Source: Verrucomicrobiota bacterium (GTDB lineage: Bacteria; Verrucomicrobiota; Verrucomicrobiia; Limisphaerales; UBA1100). Taken from it: a stretch of DNA of 36,676 nt. Location of the stretch: NCBI GenBank assembly GCA_028343615.1, contig JAOLZA010000024.1, forward strand, positions 1-36,676, written 5' to 3'. This document shows positions 24,398-31,616 of the stretch, in pieces. The translations under genes and the position numbers were made by a program. Each line of letters opens with the position of its first letter. Position 1 is the first letter of the stretch. A model generated the notes under the pieces. That model was given only the letters and a program-made list of their open reading frames with translations. It was not told the origin of the DNA and ran no database searches.

Positions 24398-24973
24398 TCA
24401 CTTCGGTAAATTTTTTCGGCCACGGTAGAGGGGAAGGCCGAGGACCGAAATGTTATCCCGAATGGCGTTACCGTAAACGGGACCAATGGAAAGCACATGC
24501 TTACCGTTAGCACGCTCGAAGCCGGTGATTGAAATACCGGCACGCCCGTGCTGAAGGTCGCGCTTGAACACGGGCAATTCGGGAGTGCTAAAAGTGCCCA
24601 CGCCGGGAACAGGAATGGGGATGGCGGGGATGCCAAGCATGGTTTCGGATTTGTCGATGCCCACTCCGGAGGAACGCGCCTCGATGATGATCTCGGCATC
24701 GGCGGATTCGGCCACGAGATCCGCACCGAGTTGCAACAGGCGGTCACGCAGTTCGCCATGGGCGAACTCAACGTCAACGGTTTTCAACATCGACAAATCG
24801 AGCATCACTTTTTTGCCTGCCACAGCATCGGCCTCAATTTGCCGTGCGGCATCGATCACCGCGTGGCTCAAAATGAATTGCTCCGTCGCCGTGCGAACTG
24901 GCTGAGTTTCACGCACGGCCGTGCAGCCAATGCTTAACGACACAAGTAAAGCGATGAGGACAAGCCGAACCAT
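24398..24973 (-). CDS. Small lipoprotein of unknown function (possibly DUF6655-like)
   Basis: A 191-residue protein with a short signal peptide and lipobox LSIGC (C17). The mature part shows VRTATEQFILSHAV.DAARQIEADAVAGKKVMLD, a helix that then leads into beta strands, and a C-terminal GPVYG..RDN..VLGLPLYRG. I recall similar lipoproteins in planctomycetes classed as DUF6655, but am not sure of the assignment. The ATG lies one base after the stop of leucyl aminopeptidase, so the two are co-translated. Confidence 0.8.
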   Translation of the reverse strand: MVRLVLIALLVSLSIGCTAVRETQPVRTATEQFILSHAVIDAARQIEADAVAGKKVMLDLSMLKTVDVEFAHGELRDRLLQLGADLVAESADAEIIIEARSSGVGIDKSETMLGIPAIPIPVPGVGTFSTPELPVFKRDLQHGRAGISITGFERANGKHVLSIGPVYGNAIRDNISVLGLPLYRGRKNLPK

Positions 24974-24974
24974 T

Positions 24975-26414
24975 TTAGCTCCCCCACCCCTCCGCCAACC
25001 TCACGAGCGTGCGTACGGCGATACCGCTGGCGCCTTTGCCGGCGTTGGGTTGGACTTTGTCGAACCACGCCGTGCCCGCGATATCTAAGTGCGCCCACGG
25101 GGTGCCTTCGACGAATTGTTCCAAAAACTTGGCGGCAGTAATGGTGCCGGCCTTACGATCGGCACCGGCATTGCGCAGGTCGCTCATATCGCCACGCATT
25201 GGCTCCAGATAATCAGGATCCATCGGCAACGGCCAAAAGCGTTCGCCGCATTCGCGTCCACGCATCGCAATGCCGTCGCCGAGCGCCTTGTGGTTGCCGA
25301 GTAACGCGACGCGCACACTACCAAGCGCGACACTCACCGCACCGGTGAGCGTGGCGGCGTTGATGATGTGCGTGGCACCGAGACGATTGGCGTACGTGAG
25401 CGCATCGGCGAGCACGAGGCGGCCTTCGGCGTCGGTGTTGATGACCTCGATGGTTTTTCCATTCATCGCGGTGATGATATCGCCTGGGCGCGTGGCGGTG
25501 CCGCTGGGCATATTTTCCGCCATCACGAGCAGGCAGGAAACACGCACCCGCGGCTGCAAACGGCCGATGGCAGTGATGGCGCCGAGCATCGTGGCCGCGC
25601 CGCCCATATCGTATTTCATTTTTTCCATCGAGTTGGCGGGCTTGAGCGACAGGCCGCCGGTGTCGAAGGTAATGCCTTTGCCAACCAAAAATAAATGATC
25701 GTCATTAATGGGATCCTCGGGAATCCAACTCAGCCGCACCATTCGCGGCGGGCGCACAGAGCCTTGGCCCACGGCGAGCAACGCACCCGCGCCCAGTTCG
25801 CGCAGGGCAGCTTCCTCCAGCACTTCCACTTCCAATCCTGCGGTTTCGCCTTCGCGCGCAGCGCGCATTGCAAATTCTTCCGGACCCAAATCGTTGGCCG
25901 GGATTTCCACCAACTCGCGCGCTAGGTTCACGCACTCGGCGGTGATACGTCCGGCATCGGCGATGGTTTGGTCTCCGGTGGTCAGCAAAACCACTTCCTC
26001 GACCGGCCACGGTTTTTGCTCCGTATAACCGCTCGGCCGATGCTTGCCAAAGCCCGCGCCCTCAGCAGCCAAACGCGCGCAGGCATCGTGCGGCAGGAGT
26101 AGTGCTACCGACCGGCACTTGGCCTTGGCCGCAGCGCGCACAGCTTGGCCGGCGGCGGCAAACCAATGACGCGCCATCGGCGCTTCACCGAGACCAATCA
26201 AAAACAGACGTTTTACGGCGCTATCGGGCACGCGATGGATGAGCGTGCACGCGCCGGCTTTGCCGGTGAATTCGCCGCTGTCGATGAGTTCGCTGGGCAA
26301 GCCGCCGAGGCGCGCATCGAGCGCGGCGTCAACAATACTGCCCTTGGCCATCGGCACGGCCAGCGCGTCGACGTCAAGTTCTTCCCAATTTCCAGAATGA
26401 ATAGTTATGTTCAT
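24975..26414 (-). CDS. pepA: Leucyl aminopeptidase (M17, cytosol aminopeptidase)
   Basis: 479 residues from ATG 26414, preceded by AGGA eight bases upstream. The open frame continues 5' into the preceding acyltransferase gene, but that extension has no homology-like sequence. The C-terminal catalytic domain has the two-zinc/manganese ligands K246, D251, D269, D328, E330, catalytic K258 and R332, in GKGITFDTGG, KYDMGGAA and the family signature NTDAEGRL. It releases N-terminal amino acids in the cytoplasm. The N-terminal macro-like domain occupies about 1-165. It sits at the end of the ether-lipid-type gene block, 16 bp after the acyltransferase stop. Confidence 0.95.
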   Translation of the reverse strand: MNITIHSGNWEELDVDALAVPMAKGSIVDAALDARLGGLPSELIDSGEFTGKAGACTLIHRVPDSAVKRLFLIGLGEAPMARHWFAAAGQAVRAAAKAKCRSVALLLPHDACARLAAEGAGFGKHRPSGYTEQKPWPVEEVVLLTTGDQTIADAGRITAECVNLARELVEIPANDLGPEEFAMRAAREGETAGLEVEVLEEAALRELGAGALLAVGQGSVRPPRMVRLSWIPEDPINDDHLFLVGKGITFDTGGLSLKPANSMEKMKYDMGGAATMLGAITAIGRLQPRVRVSCLLVMAENMPSGTATRPGDIITAMNGKTIEVINTDAEGRLVLADALTYANRLGATHIINAATLTGAVSVALGSVRVALLGNHKALGDGIAMRGRECGERFWPLPMDPDYLEPMRGDMSDLRNAGADRKAGTITAAKFLEQFVEGTPWAHLDIAGTAWFDKVQPNAGKGASGIAVRTLVRLAEGWGS

Positions 26415-26430
26415 AATCTTTTTCCTAAAA

Positions 26431-27096
26431 TTAAGTTTTATCCGGCCCCGGCTCGATTGTCGCAATGGCGTGCAACAAATCAGTGGCGGCTTCGTGATAT
26501 AATTTTTTGAGCTGTTCTTTGTCTTTGGTTTCGTTTGCCTTGGCACGAAGGTCGCGGAAGTCGAGCGGTTCGCCAAACTTTATTTCCACCCGATAGGGGC
26601 GCGGAAACCAATGATGCCGGTTGAAGGCTTCGTACGAGCCGAACAATTTGACGGGAACGACCGGCGCATCGCTCTTAAGGATGATGAGGCCCACGCCCGG
26701 CTGCGGGGCTTGGATTTGACCGGTGTACGAGCGGGTGCCTTCGGGATACATCATCACCGCATCGCCGGAGCGCAGGCGGGTGAAGAAAGTTTTCAAGCCA
26801 CGACCACTACCGGATTGGTCGACGGGGATGACCCCCCAACTGTGCAGCATTGTCCCAAGCAACGGGACTTTGTAGGCGCTGGCACGCGCGAGTGCGATAA
26901 CCAATCGCCGCACGGAGCAAACCATATAAAATGGATCGAGATAACTCACGTGATTGGAGGCAAGAATCACGCCTCCGGTTTCCGGAACGCGATCGTTGTG
27001 CAACACGCGGCGGCGAATCCAAGTGCGCGTGAACAGCCCCGAGATGAACCGGGCCAGCCAATACGAAAAACCAATGCGCGTGGGCGTTCGAACCAT
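26431..27096 (-). CDS. plsC: 1-acylglycerol-3-phosphate acyltransferase (PlsC family)
   Basis: A 221-residue protein from ATG 27096, two bases after the stop of the SDR gene and preceded by GGGGA within that gene's end. Motif I is NHVSYLD (H49-x4-D54) and motif III YPEGTRS (117-123). This is the compact PlsC type that acylates sn-2 of lysophosphatidate at the membrane. In this operon the acceptor may be a 1-alkyl-glycerol-3-phosphate made by the synthase and SDR encoded just upstream, giving an ether analogue of phosphatidate (inference). The longer open frame upstream of this ATG overlaps the SDR gene and is discounted. Confidence 0.9.
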   Translation of the reverse strand: MVRTPTRIGFSYWLARFISGLFTRTWIRRRVLHNDRVPETGGVILASNHVSYLDPFYMVCSVRRLVIALARASAYKVPLLGTMLHSWGVIPVDQSGSGRGLKTFFTRLRSGDAVMMYPEGTRSYTGQIQAPQPGVGLIILKSDAPVVPVKLFGSYEAFNRHHWFPRPYRVEIKFGEPLDFRDLRAKANETKDKEQLKKLYHEAATDLLHAIATIEPGPDKT

Positions 27097-27098
27097 TG

Positions 27099-27905
27099 CT
27101 ATTTCCCCTGTCCTCGAAAAACACCCAGCACTTTGCGGCGCAACAGCGCGGGCCACAGTGCCTTGAGAATCGGTGCGAGGCGCAAGCGCGGTGGAATAAT
27201 GAGTTCGCGCGCGCGATTGTGCATTGCGTCGATAATCTCGCGCGTGCATTGTTCCAGCGTGATGGATTCGTGATTGTGCGAGCGCTTGCTTTCGCCCATC
27301 GCCGCACCATCGGCGGTGCAGGCGTTGGCGCGCATATGTGTGCCTTGGATCCAATGGGGATGGACGGTCAAAATATCAACGCCGGTTTCCTCCAGTTCGT
27401 AGCGCAGTGTATCGCAAAATCCTTCGAGCGCGTGTTTGCTGGCGACGTATCCGGAATGCGCGGGCACGGCGATTTTGCCTTGGATGCTACCGATGGAAAC
27501 GATGAGGCCGCCGGTCTTCTTGAGCGCGGGCAGCGCGAAGTGCAATGTGTGCACAAGACCGAGATAGTTGACCTCCATCAAGCGGCGAAACAAATTGAGG
27601 TCAGTCACTTCCTCGAACTTTGCCCACATACTGAGGCCGGCGTTGGAGATGAGAAAGTCAATGCCGCCAAAGCGCTCCGTGGTTTTGGTGATAAGGCGTT
27701 CGCAATCTTCGGGCTGCGTAACATCACCGGTGACGGCCATTGCCTCGCCACCAGCCGCTTCGCATTCGGCCACGGCCTCGGCAAGGGCATCGGCATTGCG
27801 GGCGAATAGTACCACGCGACAACGCCGCGCAGCAAGATCACGCGCGAGTTGGCGGCCCAAGCCGGAGGAGGCGCCGGTGATAATAACAACTTTTTCGGCA
27901 AACAT
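27099..27905 (-). CDS. Short-chain dehydrogenase/reductase; candidate alkyl-DHAP reductase
   Basis: A 268-residue classical SDR: cofactor motif T10-GASSGLG, NAG (88-90), and catalytic S140, Y153, K157. A residual hydrophobic C-terminal stretch may tether it to the membrane. The family covers many substrates. Its start codon overlaps the stop of the alkyl-DHAP synthase gene by one base (TGATG) and a PlsC gene follows after 2 bp, so the most economical role is reduction of the ketone of acyl- or alkyl-DHAP, as the yeast SDR Ayr1 does. Making the fatty alcohol for the synthase is an alternative. Confidence 0.88.
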   Translation of the reverse strand: MFAEKVVIITGASSGLGRQLARDLAARRCRVVLFARNADALAEAVAECEAAGGEAMAVTGDVTQPEDCERLITKTTERFGGIDFLISNAGLSMWAKFEEVTDLNLFRRLMEVNYLGLVHTLHFALPALKKTGGLIVSIGSIQGKIAVPAHSGYVASKHALEGFCDTLRYELEETGVDILTVHPHWIQGTHMRANACTADGAAMGESKRSHNHESITLEQCTREIIDAMHNRARELIIPPRLRLAPILKALWPALLRRKVLGVFRGQGK

Positions 27906-29641
27906 CAGTCCGCCTTGTTGAACGACTCAATGGCCTCATTGGTCAAGCCCCATTCACGCAGGGGATCGGGCCCGGGAAGGATTTTGCCGGGGTTCATCAC
28001 GCTCTTGGGGTCAAGGCCGTCCTTTATGGCGCGCACGGCTTTGAGTCCGGCGGGCGAAAGATCAGCCTCAATCCACGGGAGATGCTCGGTGCCCACGGCG
28101 TGATGATGGCTAACGGTGCCGCCGTTTTGCAGGAAGGAATCTTCAGCGGCTTTTTTGATATAAAGATATTGGTCCAACTCGCGGCCCTCGATTTGGCGAC
28201 AGCCGAAGGTGAAGTAGAGACTCGCGCCAGTGTGATAGTTGTGGCTGATGTGGCAGCCGACCCACGGATCCACGCCGGTGTCGCGAATGGCTTTTTGAAT
28301 ATTGGTGATGGTTTTGGTGTAAAGATTGTGAAGATTATCCCATGTGGTGGAGGTCTCGCTCACGTCGCCCATCACGCCGCGGTCCATCAAATAATCGCGC
28401 ACATGCGGGAAATCATACTTCGCTTCCTTAAACGAATTGCCCGGCCCTTCGCCAAGGTTCACGCCGCCATATTTTCGAAAAACCCGATTGGACTCCCGAC
28501 GCTGCATATGGAATGTATCGTAATCGCCCTCGTACGCAGTGGTCATCATACAGCACTTAGTGAAATCAATCCCTTTGATGTTGCGCAAATACCATTTCAT
28601 CACCGCCCCGATTTTTTGTTTCAGCGGCGGCTCCACTTTTTTGAAGGCCGCGCTGAGTGCCGTCTTACCCGGATCGTTGAGTCGTGTAATCACTGGCATC
28701 GTCCCGTGTCGCATACACTCGTGGATGGCGTGAATGCCGCTCTCGAAATCCGGAAACAGCCAGCCCTCAAACATTTTATATTCCGGCAAGCGATGCACTT
28801 GCATCGTCACTTCCGTGATGACGCCGAGTATGCCCTCGCTTCCCACGCACAAACTACGAACGTCAATGCCGTTGGAAGTATTGGGAACTGTCCGCGTGAC
28901 TATGGTGCCGCTGGGCGTAACCATCCGCAGCGCGATGACCATGTCCTCAATCTTGCCGTACTTATCACTTTGCATTCCCGCCGAGCGCGTGGCCACCCAA
29001 CCGCCGAGCGTAGAGTGCACAAATGAATCCGGAAAATGCCCCAGCGTGACGCCTGCAGATTCAAGCTGTTCCTCCATATGCGGCCCATAAACGCCGGCCT
29101 CGATGCGGGCGAGGAGGGATTTTTTATCAACCGCCAACACGCGATGCATCCGGCACATATCGAGGCTCACGATGAACCGCTCATCGCGATCCTTCGGCTC
29201 AATGCACCCGGCGATATTCGTGCCACCGCCAAATGGAATGAGCACGGCGTTGTGATCGTGGGCAGCTTTGACAATCGCCACCACGTCGGCCTCGCTGGCG
29301 GGGTAGGCGATAAGGTCCGGCGCGAAATCCACTTGTCCACGCCGCAAACGAAACAAGTCGCGAAAGGCTTTGCCGGCGGCGTGGATAAGCCGGTCTTTTT
29401 TGTCGACGGAAAATTGATCGTGCGCCAGCGCGTCGCGCAGCGCGGTGATAAACGGCGCATTCTCTTTGGCGTCGGGCAAATGCACGTCATCAAAATTAAC
29501 CGGCGGCGTGGGTTCGACCTGCTTCAGCCCCAACTCACCGCTGAGGTAAGGCCACAGCTTTGGCTTGTCTACATCGCTGAAGCTCACGTCCTCATGACCC
29601 CAGCCCCACCATTTCATATGGCGAATCTCGGGATCAGCCAT
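27905..29641 (-). CDS. Alkyldihydroxyacetonephosphate synthase (FAD-dependent, AGPS family)
   Basis: 578 residues. It replaces the acyl chain of acyl-DHAP with a fatty alcohol, forming the glycerol ether bond. An N-terminal MKWWGWG (residues 9-15) matches the MKWxGWG start of the family. The FAD-binding domain has PFGGGTNI (136-143) and ATRSAGM..YGKIEDMV..MVTP (about 217-242). The C-terminal domain has the substrate tyrosine region HNYHTGA (Y469) and the triple-histidine loop SHHHAVG (H512-H514), both diagnostic of AGPS rather than general FAD oxidases such as glycolate oxidase. It overlaps the preceding acyltransferase gene by 8 bp and the following SDR gene by one base, so the three are translated together. 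No peroxisomal targeting is expected; it probably works on the inner membrane surface. Confidence 0.92.
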   Translation of the reverse strand: MADPEIRHMKWWGWGHEDVSFSDVDKPKLWPYLSGELGLKQVEPTPPVNFDDVHLPDAKENAPFITALRDALAHDQFSVDKKDRLIHAAGKAFRDLFRLRRGQVDFAPDLIAYPASEADVVAIVKAAHDHNAVLIPFGGGTNIAGCIEPKDRDERFIVSLDMCRMHRVLAVDKKSLLARIEAGVYGPHMEEQLESAGVTLGHFPDSFVHSTLGGWVATRSAGMQSDKYGKIEDMVIALRMVTPSGTIVTRTVPNTSNGIDVRSLCVGSEGILGVITEVTMQVHRLPEYKMFEGWLFPDFESGIHAIHECMRHGTMPVITRLNDPGKTALSAAFKKVEPPLKQKIGAVMKWYLRNIKGIDFTKCCMMTTAYEGDYDTFHMQRRESNRVFRKYGGVNLGEGPGNSFKEAKYDFPHVRDYLMDRGVMGDVSETSTTWDNLHNLYTKTITNIQKAIRDTGVDPWVGCHISHNYHTGASLYFTFGCRQIEGRELDQYLYIKKAAEDSFLQNGGTVSHHHAVGTEHLPWIEADLSPAGLKAVRAIKDGLDPKSVMNPGKILPGPDPLREWGLTNEAIESFNKAD

Positions 29642-30362
29642 GAAGTTCCTTCAGCTTGTGAATGCGGTTTTCCATCTCGCGGGTGATGGCACTGTAAATC
29701 ATTCGACCGCCACCATGTTCCTCGCGAAAGCGGTTAGGGTCAATCGATTCCCCGATGTAAACACGCAGTCGCGTGGGTTTAAAAAACTTACCGCCCTTCG
29801 GATACGCGCGGTGCGTGCCATTAATATAAACTGGCACAATCGGTAAGCTCAACTCGGTGGCGATCATCGCCGGCCCTTTTTTCATCGGGGCCATCTCGCC
29901 AGTTTGAGAGCGTGTGCCTTCGGGATAAATAATGAGGCTGCGATGGCCGTGGTTGGTGAACTCACGGCACGCGATCATTAGTTTCACGATGCTCTCGCGA
30001 TTGGCACCGCGATCGGCTGGGATGAGATTCATAAGGCGAGAGAGAAAGCTGTTACGCTTTTGGTTATCGAAAAAATAATCCTTGGCCGCCACCATTCCAT
30101 ATTGGTCGAAATCCTCGCCGCCGGCGTACATCAACGCCGCGCTATCCATATGGCTGCAGTGATTGCTACAAAACATAAAGGGCGAGGAAGGCAGATTTTC
30201 GCGGCCCACCACTTTCAGCGGACACCACACATTAAAAAGCACACGGCAAAACAGCTCGAAAAACTTGTGCCACATCGCCGTACTGCCGCGCGGAAATTCG
30301 CGCAGATAGCCATACTCCGGTTCGAGTTCCGCCTCTTTCAGCAATTCCTGAAAGCTCGACAC
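29634..30362 (-). CDS. Acyltransferase, candidate DHAP/glycerol-phosphate acyltransferase
   Basis: A 242-residue PlsC-superfamily protein starting at GTG 30362, with GGGAG overlapping the end of the preceding gene as ribosome-binding site. Motif I is HCSHMD (H68-x4-D73), motif III YPEGTRS (146-152). It differs clearly from the second acyltransferase of the operon. Sitting directly before, and overlapping, the alkyl-DHAP synthase gene, it is the natural candidate to make the acyl-DHAP substrate, the step done by GNPAT in eukaryotes (inference). Its start is 3 bp after the stop of the HMG-CoA-reductase-like gene. Confidence 0.88.
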   Translation of the reverse strand: MSSFQELLKEAELEPEYGYLREFPRGSTAMWHKFFELFCRVLFNVWCPLKVVGRENLPSSPFMFCSNHCSHMDSAALMYAGGEDFDQYGMVAAKDYFFDNQKRNSFLSRLMNLIPADRGANRESIVKLMIACREFTNHGHRSLIIYPEGTRSQTGEMAPMKKGPAMIATELSLPIVPVYINGTHRAYPKGGKFFKPTRLRVYIGESIDPNRFREEHGGGRMIYSAITREMENRIHKLKELHG

Positions 30363-30365
30363 GCC

Positions 30366-31517
30366 TTATCTCCCGAATTCCGCGTGGGCCTTGGCGAACT
30401 CGTTGCTCACAATGGCACCCGCCAGTGAAATTTCCAGCGCCAACGCAGAAGCGCAGATTATCTCCGCCAGTTTGCGCGATGAATTTCCGCCACCGGCGCA
30501 GCCCAATAATTCCAAGTTCGCGCGTTGTGCGTGCAAGCGTGTGGCACCGCCCACCGTACCCACTGTCACGCTTGGCATGCTGAGCGTGGCGTACAAATCG
30601 TCGCCGCGTTTTTCGTACGTCGCGATGCCGATGGCGTTCTCCGCTACACACGCGACATCCTGCCCCAGCGCGAGGTAAAGCGCGGCCAATGCGTTGGCGG
30701 TGTGGAGGTTCATTCCCAACATACCGGCCATTTGCGAGCCGAGATGTTTGTCGGTGAGTGCCTCGATGAGTTGATCGGCCGTGACACGCAGTAATTTTTT
30801 TAGGATGCGATTGGGGATTTGAAAACTAGCGATGACGTGATGGCCGCGCCCTTTGATAAGGCTGCGATGTGCGGGGTTTTTGTCCGCGTTAAAATTACTT
30901 TCCAACAAATATCGCAACGGCGTTTCACCCGAAAGATTCTCGACGATGTAACGGCACGCGGCGTCAGTGCTCAAGGTCACCATGTTTTGTCCGGCGGCTT
31001 CAGCGGTGTGATAAATGAAATCGAGTATCACTCGGTTATGGATGATGTGCTTATCGATGCGCAAAAGTTTACCATGGCGAGTGGTGCTTTCGGCGGCTTT
31101 TTTGATGTCGTCGTAGCGCGCGTCGATGGTTTGCAGAAAGGCCATCGCCTCTTCGATTTCATCAAATCGGAATACCGGCGCGCGCGAAAGTTCCTGCTTT
31201 ACGTGACGCGTCTTGATTCCGCCAGCGCGGTGAGTCAGGTAAAACCCGCGCGTCATAGAAAGGCTCAGCGTGCCCTCCACCGTGCATAGTGGCACATAAA
31301 AAATCCCCTGCGCGTAGGTGCCTTCGATTTTCAGCGGGCCCGAAATGCTCTGTGGTAAACCAACAAAACCCACGTGATTCTCGATGAGCCCCTTGAGATT
31401 TTCCGGCTCATCCAGCGCAAACTCGGGAATGGTGTGCCCCGTTTGCTCCTCCAGCCAGCGTTGACGCTCCTTAGCATCCGCTTGGGTGTACCCCCGCGGT
31501 GGTGTCAGTTTATTCAT
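30366..31517 (-). CDS. HMG-CoA reductase-like protein, divergent cofactor motif
   Basis: 383 residues, mevalonate-pathway HMG-CoA reductase fold. Catalytic residues align well with class I enzymes: E81 in VEGTL, K213 in ADKNP, D287 in LGQD, H378 in FAKAH near the C-terminus. GPL (60-62), LSRAPVFRF (110-118) and GTVGGATRL (320-328) also match. The normally strict DAMGMNM cofactor-binding motif is replaced by EAAGQNM (173-179), and the flanking region is diverged. The protein may use a different cofactor or substrate. It is first in the tight block leading to the acyltransferase and alkyl-DHAP synthase (3-bp gap). No other mevalonate gene is in the window. A terminator-like hairpin lies 12 bp before the ATG. 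Confidence 0.85.
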   Translation of the reverse strand: MNKLTPPRGYTQADAKERQRWLEEQTGHTIPEFALDEPENLKGLIENHVGFVGLPQSISGPLKIEGTYAQGIFYVPLCTVEGTLSLSMTRGFYLTHRAGGIKTRHVKQELSRAPVFRFDEIEEAMAFLQTIDARYDDIKKAAESTTRHGKLLRIDKHIIHNRVILDFIYHTAEAAGQNMVTLSTDAACRYIVENLSGETPLRYLLESNFNADKNPAHRSLIKGRGHHVIASFQIPNRILKKLLRVTADQLIEALTDKHLGSQMAGMLGMNLHTANALAALYLALGQDVACVAENAIGIATYEKRGDDLYATLSMPSVTVGTVGGATRLHAQRANLELLGCAGGGNSSRKLAEIICASALALEISLAGAIVSNEFAKAHAEFGR

Positions 31518-31528
31518 GGTATTCGGCC

Positions 31529-31549
31529 AAAAACCGCCCGAAAAGGCGG
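31529..31549 (-). terminator. Terminator or attenuator before the HMG-CoA-reductase-like gene
   Basis: On the minus strand CCGCC/GGCGG with a 6-nt loop is followed at once by TTTTT. It sits in the 99-bp gap after the RND transporter and its T-tract ends 11 bp before the ATG at 31517. It would end the transporter transcript, yet leaves little room for a promoter downstream; if the operon promoter lies within the gap upstream of it, it would act as a leader attenuator. The stem is short, so efficiency is uncertain. Confidence 0.55.
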
Positions 31550-31616
31550 GCCCGCAGCGTTGGGTCGCTCATTGCAGGGACGGGCAATCTAGCGGCAAAC
31601 CACAGTCAGTCCAGCT

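Noticed and set aside
26415-26576. 54-codon 5' extension of the leucyl aminopeptidase frame
   Set aside because: Overlaps the acyltransferase gene; the ATG at 26414 has a ribosome-binding site and the usual N-terminus.
27097-27354. 5' extension of the PlsC frame over the SDR gene
   Set aside because: ATG 27096 follows the SDR stop by 2 bp with GGGGA upstream and begins where the family homology begins.
28082-29026. Plus-strand open frame (314 codons) opposite the alkyl-DHAP synthase
   Set aside because: The minus strand encodes a well-supported AGPS across the same bases; the antisense product is His/Ala-rich without motifs.
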